Source: Thioalkalivibrio sp. XN8 (GTDB lineage Bacteria; Pseudomonadota; Gammaproteobacteria; Steroidobacterales; XN24). From it: 53,066 bases of DNA. Each line of letters opens with the position of its first letter. The first letter of the stretch is position 1. The notes below the pieces were generated by a model. It had not been told where the DNA came from and did not search any database. It was given only the letters and a program-made list of their open reading frames with translations. The stretch is taken from positions 1 to 53,066 of the forward strand of contig NZ_JAALFH010000042.1 in the NCBI RefSeq assembly GCF_011058255.1, read 5' to 3'. Made by a program: the position numbers and the translations under genes. Positions 45,615-53,066 of the stretch are shown one piece after another.

Positions 45615-47771
45615 TCAGAACTTGCCGTAATAGCCTTCCTTGAGGGCGTCGAACAGGTTCGCGGCAGTGTGCATCTCGCCGTCGTACTCGACTTCCTCGT
45701 CGCCTTTCAATTCGACCGTGCTGCCGTCCTCGAGTTCGAACACGTAGGTGGTGTTCTTCAGGTCCTGCTCTTTCACCAGCACGCCCTGGAAAGCGGCCGG
45801 ATTGAAGCGGAAGGTGGTGCAGCCCTTCAGGCCCTGCTCGTGGGCGTAGGTGTAGATGTCCTTGAAGTCCTCGTAGGGATAGTCCGTCGGCACGTTGGCC
45901 GTCTTCGAGATCGAGGAATCCACCCACATCTGCGCCGCAGCCTGGATGTCCACGTGCTGGCGCGGCGTGATGTCGTCGGCGGTGACGAAATAGTCCGGCA
46001 GCTGCTCCTGCGGGTCGTCCGAGGTCGGCATGGCGCGCTCGTTGACGAGGGCGCGGTAGGCCAGCAGCTCGAAGGAGAACACGTCCACCTTTTCCTTGCT
46101 CTTGCGGCCCTCGCGGATCACGTTGCGGAAGTAGTGGTGCGCGAAGGAGGGCTCGATGCCGTTGGAAGCGTTGTTGGCCAGCGACAGCGAGATGGTGCCG
46201 GTCGGCGCGATCGAGCTGTGGTGGGTGAAGCGCGCGCCGACCTCGGCCAGCTCGTCCACCAGCTCGGGGCTGGCGTCGGCCACCCGTTGCATGTAGCGGC
46301 TGTAGCGGGCATGCAGGATCCGGCCCTTGATGCGCGAGCCCACGCGCCAGCCGTCCGCCCGCATCTCGGGGCGCTTGCGCAGCATCTCCTCGGTGACGGT
46401 GAACTCCTCTTCCATGATCGGCGCCGGGCCCTTCTCGCGGGCCAGCTCCAGCGCCGTTTCCCAGCCGGCCAGCGCCAGCTCGCGCGATACGTCCTGGGTG
46501 AACGCCACCGCGGCCTTGTCGCCGTACTTCATGCGCAGCATGGTGATGGTCGAGCCCAGGCCCAGGAAGCCCATGCCGTGGCGGCGCTTGCGGAAGATCT
46601 CGTCGCGCTGCGGGCCCAGCGGCAGGCCGTTGACCTCCACGACGTTGTCCAGCATGCGGGTGAAGACCTGCACCACCTCGCGGAAACGCTCCCAGTCGAA
46701 GCGCGCCTCGGGGGTGAAGGGATCGACCACGAAGCGGGTCAGGTTGACCGAGCCCAGCAGGCACGAGCCGTAGGGCGGCAGCGGCTGCTCGCCGCAGGGG
46801 TTGGTCGCGCGGATGTTCTCGCAAAACCAGTTGTTGTTCATCTCGTTGACCCGGTCGATCAGCACGAAGCCGGGCTCGGCGAAATCGTAGGTCGACGTCA
46901 TGATGACGTCCCACATGCGGCGGGCCGGCACCGTCTTGTAGACCTTGCAGGCCACCAGGCCGGCGTCGTTGCGCACGTAGTCGCCGTCGGTCGGCCACTC
47001 GCGCCAGACCACCGTCTCCTCGTCGTCGAGGTCGAGCGCCTCGTCCTTCAGCTCCTTGAGGCTGATCGGGAAGGCCAGGCGCCACTGCTCGTCGGCAGCC
47101 ACCGCCTGCATGAACTCGTCGGTGATCAGCAGCGACAGGTTGAACTGGCGCAGCCGGCCGTTCTCGCGCTTGGCGCGCACGAACTCCATCGCGTCCGGGT
47201 GGCCGACGTCGAAGGTGCCCATCTGCGCGCCCCGGCGGCCGCCGGCCGAGGACACGGTGAAGCACATCTTGTCGTAGATATCCATGAACGACAGCGGGCC
47301 CGAGGTGTAGGCGCCGGCGCCGGTGACATAGGCGCCGCGGGGCCGCAGCGTGGAGAACTCGTAGCCGATGCCGCAGCCCGCCTTCAGGGTCAGGCCGGCC
47401 TCGTGCACCTTGTCGAGGATGTCGTCCATCGAGTCGCGGATGGTGCCGGACACGGTGCAGTTGATGGTCGAGGTGGCGGGCTTGTGCGCCTGGGCGCCGG
47501 CGTTGGAGACGATGCGCCCGGCGGGGATGGCGCCGTTCTGCAGCGCCCAGGTGAAGCGCTCGTACCAGTGCTGCCGGCGGTCTTCCGGCTCCACGTCCGC
47601 GAGCGCCCGCGCGATCCGGCGATAGGTGTCGTCCATCGTCTGGTCGAGCACCGTCCCGTCCTTGGCGACGAGGCGATACTTCTTCTCCCAAATATCCAGG
47701 GATGCAGCCTGGAACGGGATGTCGTTGACGGACTCCACCGGAATCACCTGTTCTTGAAGCGCGGTTTTCAT
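45615..47771 (-). CDS. nrdJa: Adenosylcobalamin-dependent ribonucleoside-diphosphate reductase, large component
   Basis: 718 residues from ATG 47771 (MKTALQEQVIPVES); the frame extends to 47858 but crosses the NrdR box and promoter. Class II motifs are STINCTVSGTI, AGCGIGYEFSTLRPRGAYV, the active-site NPCGEQPLPPYGSCLLGSVN, GFLGLGSTITMLRMKYGD and the phosphate-binding IAPTGTISLSLANNASNG. It makes deoxyribonucleotides independently of oxygen using coenzyme B12. Two NrdR boxes upstream indicate control by NrdR. Confidence 0.96.
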   Translation of the reverse strand: MKTALQEQVIPVESVNDIPFQAASLDIWEKKYRLVAKDGTVLDQTMDDTYRRIARALADVEPEDRRQHWYERFTWALQNGAIPAGRIVSNAGAQAHKPATSTINCTVSGTIRDSMDDILDKVHEAGLTLKAGCGIGYEFSTLRPRGAYVTGAGAYTSGPLSFMDIYDKMCFTVSSAGGRRGAQMGTFDVGHPDAMEFVRAKRENGRLRQFNLSLLITDEFMQAVAADEQWRLAFPISLKELKDEALDLDDEETVVWREWPTDGDYVRNDAGLVACKVYKTVPARRMWDVIMTSTYDFAEPGFVLIDRVNEMNNNWFCENIRATNPCGEQPLPPYGSCLLGSVNLTRFVVDPFTPEARFDWERFREVVQVFTRMLDNVVEVNGLPLGPQRDEIFRKRRHGMGFLGLGSTITMLRMKYGDKAAVAFTQDVSRELALAGWETALELAREKGPAPIMEEEFTVTEEMLRKRPEMRADGWRVGSRIKGRILHARYSRYMQRVADASPELVDELAEVGARFTHHSSIAPTGTISLSLANNASNGIEPSFAHHYFRNVIREGRKSKEKVDVFSFELLAYRALVNERAMPTSDDPQEQLPDYFVTADDITPRQHVDIQAAAQMWVDSSISKTANVPTDYPYEDFKDIYTYAHEQGLKGCTTFRFNPAAFQGVLVKEQDLKNTTYVFELEDGSTVELKGDEEVEYDGEMHTAANLFDALKEGYYGKF

Positions 47772-47852
47772 TATGCCTTGAACCCCCCCGGGCGATGCTT
47801 GCCTTGGTATTTGCCTTCCCTGCGGGCCGCCTGTGGCGGCGACGACGGCTAA

Positions 47853-47868
47853 ACACAAGATGTTGTGT
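47853..47868. promoter_or_regulatory. NrdR box, proximal
   Basis: ACACAAGATGTTGTGT, a 16-bp inverted repeat fitting NrdR boxes. It lies 82-97 bp upstream of the nrdJa start and just downstream of the inferred transcription start, where repressor would block initiation or escape. Confidence 0.8.
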
Positions 47869-47880
47869 TACGGGAGCGTT

Positions 47881-47909
47881 AAGTTAAGGGCCTGAGGGGG
47901 TGCTGTCAA
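47881..47909 (-). promoter_or_regulatory. Probable promoter of nrdJab
   Basis: TTGACA (47909-47904) and TAACTT (47886-47881) on the minus strand, 17 bases apart. The -35 is perfect, the -10 poor. Start would be near 47874. Confidence 0.6.
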
Positions 47910-48032
47910 GCACTTTGCGGTAAATCGCCATGACGTTATGTTTTATTAAAAAACAGTTAGTTACAGATCTTTTATAGAAATCATCTATGGTTTTCGGGCG
48001 GATCATGGAAAAAAAGCTGATGCTGCACCGCG

Positions 48033-48048
48033 ACACTAGATGTTGTGT
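48033..48048. promoter_or_regulatory. NrdR box, distal
   Basis: ACACTAGATGTTGTGT, sharing 15 of 16 bases with the proximal box but 180 bp away. The AT-rich stretch between (47930-47990) carries no gene. It lies upstream of nrdJ and also upstream of hsp20 on the other side. Confidence 0.75.
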
Positions 48049-48091
48049 CTCGGCGGGGCGCCAAAACGGCCCGGAATGGCGCTTCCGGGGC

Positions 48092-48118
48092 CTTGAAAAA
48101 CGGCGCCGAGCCCCTATT
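48092..48118 (+). promoter_or_regulatory. Sigma-32 heat-shock promoter of hsp20
   Basis: CTTGAAA (48092-48098), 12 bases, CCCCTATT (48111-48118), very close to the CTTGAAA/CCCCATNT consensus. It lies 48 bases before the hsp20 start. Confidence 0.8.
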
Positions 48119-48165
48119 TCACGGGCCATGAGCCAATCCAACCGATCCCTCAAAGGAGGTCAACC

Positions 48166-48606
48166 ATGAGCCTCATTCGTTACCAGCCCTGGGGCCTGAT
48201 GCGGTCCCTGCACGAAGACATCGACCGCCTGTTCGAGCAGCGCCTCGGCCTCGACGAGACCAGCGCCAGCGTCGCCAACTGGACGCCGCCGGTGGACATC
48301 CGCGAGGAAGAGAACCGCTTCCTCCTGCACGCCGATATCCCGGGCGTGAAACCGGAGGATATCGAGGTCACGATGGAGAACGGCGTGCTGACCATCAGCG
48401 GGTCGCGCGAGGAGACCCGGGGTGACGAGGAGAACGGCTACCGCCGCGTGGAACGCATCGCCGGCCGCTTCTTCCGTCGCTTCACCCTCCCCGACACCGC
48501 CGATGCCGAAGGCATCACCGCCGCCAGCACCAACGGCGTGCTCGAGGTCGTGATCCCGAAGCACGAGCGGGTGATGCCGCGCCGGATCAGCGTCAAGGTG
48601 AACTGA
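48166..48606 (+). CDS. Hsp20/alpha-crystallin small heat-shock protein
   Basis: 146 residues with an ideal ribosome binding site (AAAGGAGGT). The alpha-crystallin domain covers about 38-140: WTPPVDIREEENRFLLHADI, PGVKPEDIEVTMENGVLTIS, RRVERIAGRFFRRFTLPD and TNGVLEVVIPKHE. The C-terminal RRISVKVN supplies an I/V-x-V anchor motif. It is a holdase chaperone forming oligomers that keep unfolding proteins soluble. A sigma-32-type promoter precedes it, and a DegP/DegQ protease follows on the same strand. Confidence 0.94.
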   Translation: MSLIRYQPWGLMRSLHEDIDRLFEQRLGLDETSASVANWTPPVDIREEENRFLLHADIPGVKPEDIEVTMENGVLTISGSREETRGDEENGYRRVERIAGRFFRRFTLPDTADAEGITAASTNGVLEVVIPKHERVMPRRISVKVN

Positions 48607-48641
48607 CGGCGCCGGCGCCGGTCGAATCCCCCCCGAAGCGA

Positions 48642-48670
48642 GCCGCTGCGACCCTTTTGGTCGCAGCGGC
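48642..48670 (+). terminator. Strong hairpin between hsp20 and degQ
   Basis: 12-bp stem (arms GCCGCTGCGACC and its complement at 48659-48670) with a CTTTT loop, 36 bases after the hsp20 stop. No T tract follows, so it may be a weak terminator, an mRNA processing site or an attenuator. A TATATT hexamer at 48686 could be a -10 for degQ. Confidence 0.45.
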
Positions 48671-48722
48671 ATCGTCTATCCTGACTATATTTACCGGACT
48701 ACCACCTGGAGGGACCCCTCCC

Positions 48723-50090
48723 ATGATTTCACGCTCACTCGCCATCCTGGCGGCGCTGGCGACCCTGACGGCCGCAATGCCCGCAACTGCCCAGCTCCCC
48801 GCCGTGGTCGACGGCACCCCATTGCCGTCGCTGGCCCCGGTGGTCGAGCGCACGTCGCCGGCCGTGGTCAACATCGCCACCCGCGGCAGCGTGGAACTGC
48901 GCGGCAACAACCCCTTCATGGACGACCCGTTCTTCCGCCGCTTCTTCGACATGCCGGACCAGCCGCGCCGCCGCCAGACACAGAGCGCCGGTTCCGGCGT
49001 GATCGTGGACGCGAAGGAAGGCCTGGTGCTGACCAACGCCCACGTGGTCGACGGGGCCGACGAGATCGACGTCACGCTGCAGGACGACCGCAACTACAAG
49101 GCCGAGATCATCGGCACCGACCCGGCGTCGGACATCGCGCTGCTGCGCATCGAGGCCGACAACCTGACCGAAATCCGGATGGCGGACTCCGCCGCGGCCC
49201 AGGTCGGCGATTTCGTCCTCGCCATCGGCAACCCCTTCGGCCTCGGCCACACCGTGACCTCGGGCATCATCAGCGCCCTCGGCCGCTCCGGCATCAACCC
49301 GGAAGGCTACGAGGACTTCATCCAGACCGATGCCTCGATCAACCCGGGCAATTCCGGCGGCGCGCTGGTCAACCTGCGCGGCGAGCTGGTGGGCGTCAAC
49401 TCCGCGATCATTTCCCGCGGCGGCGGCAACATCGGGATCGGTTTCGCCATTCCGAGCAACATGGCGCGCAGCGTCATGGACCAGCTGCTCGAGTTCGGCG
49501 AGGTGCGGCGCGGGCTGCTGGGCGTGAACATCTACACCATCACGCCGGACATCGCCGAGGCCTACGGCATCAAGGACAACAAGGGCGCGCTGGTGTCCCA
49601 GGTGCTGCCCGGCTCCGCCGCCGAGCAGGCCGGCGTCGAGGCCGGCGACATCATCCGCAAGGTCGACGGCGAGGCGGTGGCCGACGCCAACGCGCTGCGC
49701 AACGCCATCGGGCTCAAGCGCAGCGGCGACACCGTGACGCTGGAGATCGTCCGCGACGGGCGCGAGCGGACCCTCCGCGCCAAGCTCGGCGAGCAGGCGG
49801 TCAGCGCGCAGCTGGCCGCCGAGGACCTGCACCCGGGCCTGCAGGGCGCCGAACTGGAGACGCTCGACGAGAGCTCGCCGGACTACGAGGGCCAGGCCGG
49901 CGTGCTGGTGACCAACGTGATGCCGGGCAGCCCCGCCGCCCAGCGCGGCCTGCGGCCGGGCGACCTGATCACCGGCGTGAACCGGCAGAAAGTCGACAGC
50001 CTGGCCGACCTGCAGCAGTACGCCGACAGCGGCTCGCTGCTGCTCAACATCCGGCGCGGCAACGCCAACCTGATCCTGCCGATCCGCTAA
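48723..50090 (+). CDS. degQ: DegP/DegQ (MucD-like) periplasmic serine endoprotease
   Basis: 455 residues with a signal peptide (LAILAALATLTAAMPATAQ). Trypsin-like domain with His107 (TNAHVVDG), Asp137 (SDIALL) and Ser211 (NPGNSGGALV), then two PDZ domains (about 255-345, GLLGVNIYTITPDIAEAYGI; about 365-455, GVLVTNVMPGSPAAQRGL). The LA loop is short, as in DegQ/MucD. It degrades or refolds damaged envelope proteins. The ATG at 48723 follows GGAGGG. It sits behind hsp20, making a small stress cluster. Confidence 0.94.
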   Translation: MISRSLAILAALATLTAAMPATAQLPAVVDGTPLPSLAPVVERTSPAVVNIATRGSVELRGNNPFMDDPFFRRFFDMPDQPRRRQTQSAGSGVIVDAKEGLVLTNAHVVDGADEIDVTLQDDRNYKAEIIGTDPASDIALLRIEADNLTEIRMADSAAAQVGDFVLAIGNPFGLGHTVTSGIISALGRSGINPEGYEDFIQTDASINPGNSGGALVNLRGELVGVNSAIISRGGGNIGIGFAIPSNMARSVMDQLLEFGEVRRGLLGVNIYTITPDIAEAYGIKDNKGALVSQVLPGSAAEQAGVEAGDIIRKVDGEAVADANALRNAIGLKRSGDTVTLEIVRDGRERTLRAKLGEQAVSAQLAAEDLHPGLQGAELETLDESSPDYEGQAGVLVTNVMPGSPAAQRGLRPGDLITGVNRQKVDSLADLQQYADSGSLLLNIRRGNANLILPIR

Positions 50091-50099
50091 CGGCCGGCG

Positions 50100-50909
50100 C
50101 TAGCCGCGCAGCATGTCGGCGGCGACGACGACCAGCAGCACGGCGAACAGGATCCGCAGCTGGCGCACCGGCAACCGGTGCGCCAGCTGCGCCCCCAGGG
50201 GAGCCGTCAGGATCGCCGCCACCGCGATGCCGAGGACAGCCGGCCAGAACAGGTAGCCGGTCGAGAAGGCCGGCGTCCCGGCGCCCTGGCCCGCCAGCGC
50301 ATAGCCCACCGCGCCGGACAGCGCCACGGGCAGCGTGCAGGCGGCGGCCGTGCCCACGGCCTGGTGCAGCGGCACGCCATGCCAGGCGAGATACGGCACC
50401 GTCATGATGCCGCCCCCGATGCCCGCCAGCGCCGAGACGGCGCCGATCCCGGTGCCCGCCGCCAGGTTCCGCCCCGGTCCCGGCAGGCCGGCGCCGCCGG
50501 CGGCCTGCACCCGCGGCGCAAGCGCCAGCTGGGCCGCCATCAGCAGCACGAAGGCGCCGAACCACAACTCGAGCGCCCGCGTGGCGAGCGCGTCGGCCAG
50601 CGCCGCGCCGAGCAGGCCGCCGACCACGATGCCCGGCGCCAGGCCGAGCACCACCGGCCACAGGACGGCGCGGTAGCCGTGGTGCGCCCGCACCGAGGAC
50701 AGGGCCGTAAAGACGATCACCGCCAGCGAGCTGCCGATCGCGACGTGCATGCGGATCGCGGGGTCCACCGCCACCAGGCCCGCCACGAAGGCGGCGTTGA
50801 GCGCCGGCACGATCACCAGCCCCCCGCCGATGCCGAAGAGCCCGGCCAGCAGGCCGGAGACGGCGCCGATGGCCGGGAACAGCAGCAACATGACCAGCGG
50901 CGTCGGCAT
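50100..50909 (-). CDS. TSUP family (TauE/SafE) sulfite/sulfonate-type exporter
   Basis: 269 residues and about eight transmembrane helices in two repeats. Motifs typical of the family are GLLAGLFGIGGGLVIVPAL at the N-terminus and, in the second half, GIGAVSALAGIGGGIMTVPY with LHQAVGTAAACTLPVALSG. Members move sulfite, sulfonates, sulfoacetate or other organic acids, and the substrate here is unknown. Start ATG 50909. It converges on degQ with nine bases between and is divergent from slt. Confidence 0.93.
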   Translation of the reverse strand: MPTPLVMLLLFPAIGAVSGLLAGLFGIGGGLVIVPALNAAFVAGLVAVDPAIRMHVAIGSSLAVIVFTALSSVRAHHGYRAVLWPVVLGLAPGIVVGGLLGAALADALATRALELWFGAFVLLMAAQLALAPRVQAAGGAGLPGPGRNLAAGTGIGAVSALAGIGGGIMTVPYLAWHGVPLHQAVGTAAACTLPVALSGAVGYALAGQGAGTPAFSTGYLFWPAVLGIAVAAILTAPLGAQLAHRLPVRQLRILFAVLLVVVAADMLRG

Positions 50910-50920
50910 CCGCGCTCCGG

Positions 50921-50948
50921 TTGTGAACGGCAGTGGCGGGAGCATAAT
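50921..50948 (+). promoter_or_regulatory. Sigma-70 promoter for slt
   Basis: TTGTGA (50921-50926), 16 bases, CATAAT (50943-50948). It lies 50 bases upstream of the slt start in the 90-bp divergent gap. Confidence 0.6.
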
Positions 50949-50999
50949 GGTTCGCCACCAGCCCTGCGAGGCTGCCGCCGTGCCATGGAGGCCGACCAC

Positions 51000-52952
51000 A
51001 TGCCGCTGCGCCCACTGTTGATCTTCCTCGTGCTGCTCGCCGCGGGCCAGCCGGCCGGCGCGGCGCTGGACGCGGAGGCGCGGCTCGAAGCCCAGCGCGA
51101 AGTGTTCCGCCGCGCCCTGCCGCTGGCCGAAGCCGGCCGCTGGGGCGAAGTCGAGCCGCTGCTGGGGGATCTCCAGGGCTATGTACTGCTGCCCGACCTG
51201 CGGGCGGCCTGGCTGCGCACCCGGCTCGGCCGGATCGACGACGCCGAGGTCGGCGCCTTCCTCGCGGCGCACGAGGGGCTCGGCTTCGCGCCCGGCCTGC
51301 GCCGCCAGTGGGCCCGCTCCCTCGCCAGCCGCCAGCGCTGGGCCGAATACCTCGCCCTGTACGAGGCCCACTTCGCCCGCGCGGACGACACCGTGCTGGC
51401 GTGCCATGCCTTCAGCGCGCGCCTGGCGCTGGGACGCCTCGACGGGCTGGCCGCCGCCGTGCGGCAGCGCTGGCTGGCCCCGGCCAGCCAGCCCGAGGCC
51501 TGCGACCCGGCCTTCGCCTGGCTGCAGCGCGAGGGCGGCATCGACCCGGCCACCCGCCGCGCCCGCGTCCAGCTCGCGCTCGAGGCGGGAGAGTTCCGCC
51601 TGGCCCGCTGGCTGGCCCGGCCCCTGGGCGACAGCGAGCTGGCGGCCATCGCCCGCCGGCAGGAGATGCACGAGGATCCGCTCGGCCGGCTGGTCCGCCC
51701 GGCAAGCTGGCACGACACGCCGGAAGGGCGCGAGCTGCTGCACTACGGGTTCCGGCGTCTCGCCGCCACCCACCCGGAGATCGCCGCCGGGCGCTGGCCG
51801 TATTTCCGCGATCGCTTCAGCTTCAGCACCGCCGCCCGCGCCGAGATCGAGCAGCGCATCGCGCTGATCCACGCCTGGCGGCACCTGCCCGGCGCCGCCG
51901 GGCTCCTCGACGCGCTGCCGGCGGCGGCACAGGACGAGGACACCCGCGCCTGGCGCGCGCGCATCGCGCTGCGCGCGCAGGACTGGGCCGCGCTCGAGCG
52001 CGCCCTCGACGCCATGCCCGCAGCCGAGGCGCAGGAACCGACCTGGCGCTACTGGCGCGCGCGCCTGCTCGAGAGCACCGGCCGCAGCGACGAGGCGCGG
52101 GCCGTGTACGCCACCCTGTCCGGCGAGCGCGGCTACTACAGCTTCCTCGCCGCCGACCACCTCAATGCCCCCTACGCCTGGCAGGACGCCCCGACTGCGC
52201 CGCGCGACGACGTGCTGGCCGCGCTGGCGCAGCGTCCCGACGTGCGGCGCAGCCGCGAGCTGTTCCTGGTCGGGCTGGAATCCTACGGCCGCGGCGAGTG
52301 GCAGGACGTGCTCACGCAACTGGACCCGGCCGCGCGCGCCCAGGCCGGCATCCTCGCCAGCCGCTGGGGCTGGCATTCCCGCGCCATCACCGCGGCCACC
52401 GTGGCCGGCGCCAACGACGACCTCGGGCTGCGCTTCCCCCTCGCCTGGCAACCCGCCTTCGAGCAGTACAGCGGCCAGGCCGGCATCGATACCGCCTGGG
52501 CCCTCGGCGTGGCCCGCAGCGAGAGCCTGTTCATTCCCGACGCGCGCTCCGTCGCCGGTGCCCTCGGGCTGATGCAGCTGATGCCGGCCACCGGCCGCCA
52601 GCTGGCGCGCGAGGCCGGCCTGCCCTGGGGCGGCGCCGCCATGCTGGTGGACCCGGAAACCAACATCGCCCTCGGCATCACCTACCTCGCACAGATGCTG
52701 GGCCGTTTCGGCGATCACCGCGTGCTCGCCACGGCCGCCTACAACGCCGGCCCCACGCGCGTCGACCGCTGGCTGCCGGAACAGGGCGCGCTGCCGGCCG
52801 ACGCCTGGGTCGACTCGATGCCTTACCGCGAGACCCGCAACTACGTGCAGCGGGTGCTGGCCAGCGAGGCGGTGTTCCGCTGGCGGCTCTCGGGCGAGAC
52901 GGCCCGCCTGACCGATGCGATGCCGCCGGTGCCGGCACGCGCGGTGCCCTGA
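51000..52952 (+). CDS. slt: Soluble lytic murein transglycosylase (Slt70-like)
   Basis: 650 residues, as for E. coli Slt70. The start at 51000 has GGAGG eight bases upstream; an ATG at 50985 is possible. Signal peptide (LLIFLVLLAAGQPAGA). A large helical superhelix (about 25-470) ends in a linker domain, and the lysozyme-like domain follows: GVARSESLFIPDARS with catalytic Glu508, AGALGLMQLMPATGRQLA, NIALGITYLAQMLGRF and TAAYNAGPTRVDRWLP. It cleaves peptidoglycan with formation of 1,6-anhydromuropeptides. Confidence 0.96.
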   Translation: MPLRPLLIFLVLLAAGQPAGAALDAEARLEAQREVFRRALPLAEAGRWGEVEPLLGDLQGYVLLPDLRAAWLRTRLGRIDDAEVGAFLAAHEGLGFAPGLRRQWARSLASRQRWAEYLALYEAHFARADDTVLACHAFSARLALGRLDGLAAAVRQRWLAPASQPEACDPAFAWLQREGGIDPATRRARVQLALEAGEFRLARWLARPLGDSELAAIARRQEMHEDPLGRLVRPASWHDTPEGRELLHYGFRRLAATHPEIAAGRWPYFRDRFSFSTAARAEIEQRIALIHAWRHLPGAAGLLDALPAAAQDEDTRAWRARIALRAQDWAALERALDAMPAAEAQEPTWRYWRARLLESTGRSDEARAVYATLSGERGYYSFLAADHLNAPYAWQDAPTAPRDDVLAALAQRPDVRRSRELFLVGLESYGRGEWQDVLTQLDPAARAQAGILASRWGWHSRAITAATVAGANDDLGLRFPLAWQPAFEQYSGQAGIDTAWALGVARSESLFIPDARSVAGALGLMQLMPATGRQLAREAGLPWGGAAMLVDPETNIALGITYLAQMLGRFGDHRVLATAAYNAGPTRVDRWLPEQGALPADAWVDSMPYRETRNYVQRVLASEAVFRWRLSGETARLTDAMPPVPARAVP

Positions 52953-52965
52953 CCGCTTGCCCGAT

Positions 52966-53018
52966 CCCTGTAAGACCTGACCGCGGGGCCGGCCCCTGCA
53001 AGACCTGACCGCGGGGCC
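52966..53018 (+). repeat. Two 28-bp-spaced direct repeats (CCCTG(T/C)AAGACCTGACC...)
   Basis: AAGACCTGACCGCGGGGCCG at 52972-52991 and again at 53000-53019, each preceded by CCCTGT or CCCTGC. They directly follow slt. Similar AAGACCTGACC strings are, from memory, frequent dispersed repeats in some proteobacterial genomes. Confidence 0.75.
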
Positions 53019-53034
53019 GCGCCATGCATGGCGC
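53019..53034. repeat. 16-bp perfect palindrome after the direct repeats
   Basis: GCGCCATGCATGGCGC, adjacent to the second direct repeat and before the window end. May end transcription of slt or belong to a larger mobile repeat. No gene is visible in the last 110 bases. Confidence 0.5.
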
Positions 53035-53066
53035 CCTTCGCTTGGAAGTCTGATGCCGCTCAGCGC

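Noticed and set aside
44764-47856. Minus-strand 1030-codon frame over nrdJab
   Set aside because: Out-of-frame shadow; nrdJa and nrdJb are read in other frames with full motif sets.
50100-52718. Minus-strand 872-codon frame covering TSUP and slt
   Set aside because: Only the C-terminal 269 codons (TSUP) are real; the remainder is the complement of slt.
1-53066. CRISPR arrays, tRNA/rRNA genes, prophage or intact insertion sequences
   Set aside because: No regular spacer-repeat array, cloverleaf candidate, rRNA-like sequence or transposase was seen on reading through; the repeats found are coding or short palindromes.

Overview
The window is high-GC chromosomal DNA with dense, tightly coupled genes. 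Gene order and content point to a gammaproteobacterium: pilG-pilH-pilI-pilJ-chpA beside gshB, then tonB-yqgE-ruvX-pyrB; pilT-pilU divergent from yggS-proC-yggT; a split cobalamin-dependent ribonucleotide reductase (nrdJa/nrdJb); and a Slt70-type transglycosylase. This resembles Pseudomonas/Xanthomonas-like synteny but differs in detail, so I would look in the Xanthomonadales, Steroidobacterales or Chromatiales neighbourhood without naming a genus. I see no rRNA, tRNA, CRISPR array, prophage or intact transposase gene.

Layout. 1-3.3 kb: N-terminal part of a very large secreted glycine-rich repeat protein on the minus strand, running off the window. 3.5-13.3 kb: a small membrane protein, then the Pil-Chp chemosensory cluster (minus strand) with a shortened PilJ and no methylation enzymes, headed by an XRE regulator/membrane-protein pair with a clear promoter and operator. 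13.5-20.7 kb: a plus-strand operon of ten genes, most with overlapping start/stop codons (gshB, apbE, NusG-II protein, Gx transporter, tonB, yqgE, ruvX, pyrB, pyrK-like, DUF6498-like). 20.8-27.9 kb: an accessory block with a lipoprotein, a two-component system flanked by two matching inverted repeats, several secreted low-complexity proteins, an outer-membrane barrel and an Irr-like Fur-family regulator behind its own Fur-box promoter. 27.9-33.9 kb: three PilT/PilU-family ATPases, then yggS-proC-yggT and an HU-like protein. 34-44.7 kb: mixed housekeeping and hypothetical genes (TerB, hydrolase, ornithine aminotransferase, PEBP, TonB-like, amidohydrolase, FKBP, ppnN, L,D-transpeptidase, a degenerate M49-like protein). 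44.8-53 kb: nrdJab with NrdR boxes, hsp20 with a sigma-32 promoter, a DegP/DegQ protease, a TSUP permease and Slt.

How it fits together. Twitching motility dominates: ChpA/PilG/PilH/PilI/PilJ control pilus dynamics, PilT/PilU and a third paralogue power retraction, and tonB lies where P. aeruginosa keeps a TonB gene linked to twitching. Several genes concern the envelope (adhesin, DegQ, Slt, L,D-transpeptidase, FKBP lipoprotein).

Most unusual features. (1) A family of short nested palindromes (core GGGGACTGTCCC / GGGACAGTCCCC) appears four times, three of them inside genes (apbE, the Fur-family gene, yggS), always in the same reading frame and free of stops, so each adds a Gly-Thr-Val-Pro-type peptide. 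(2) Two ATGGGGTG-type inverted repeats flank a NarL-family two-component system and sit upstream of secreted proteins of unknown function. (3) Two CRP-type sites exactly 50 bp apart precede a pair of uncharacterised small proteins.
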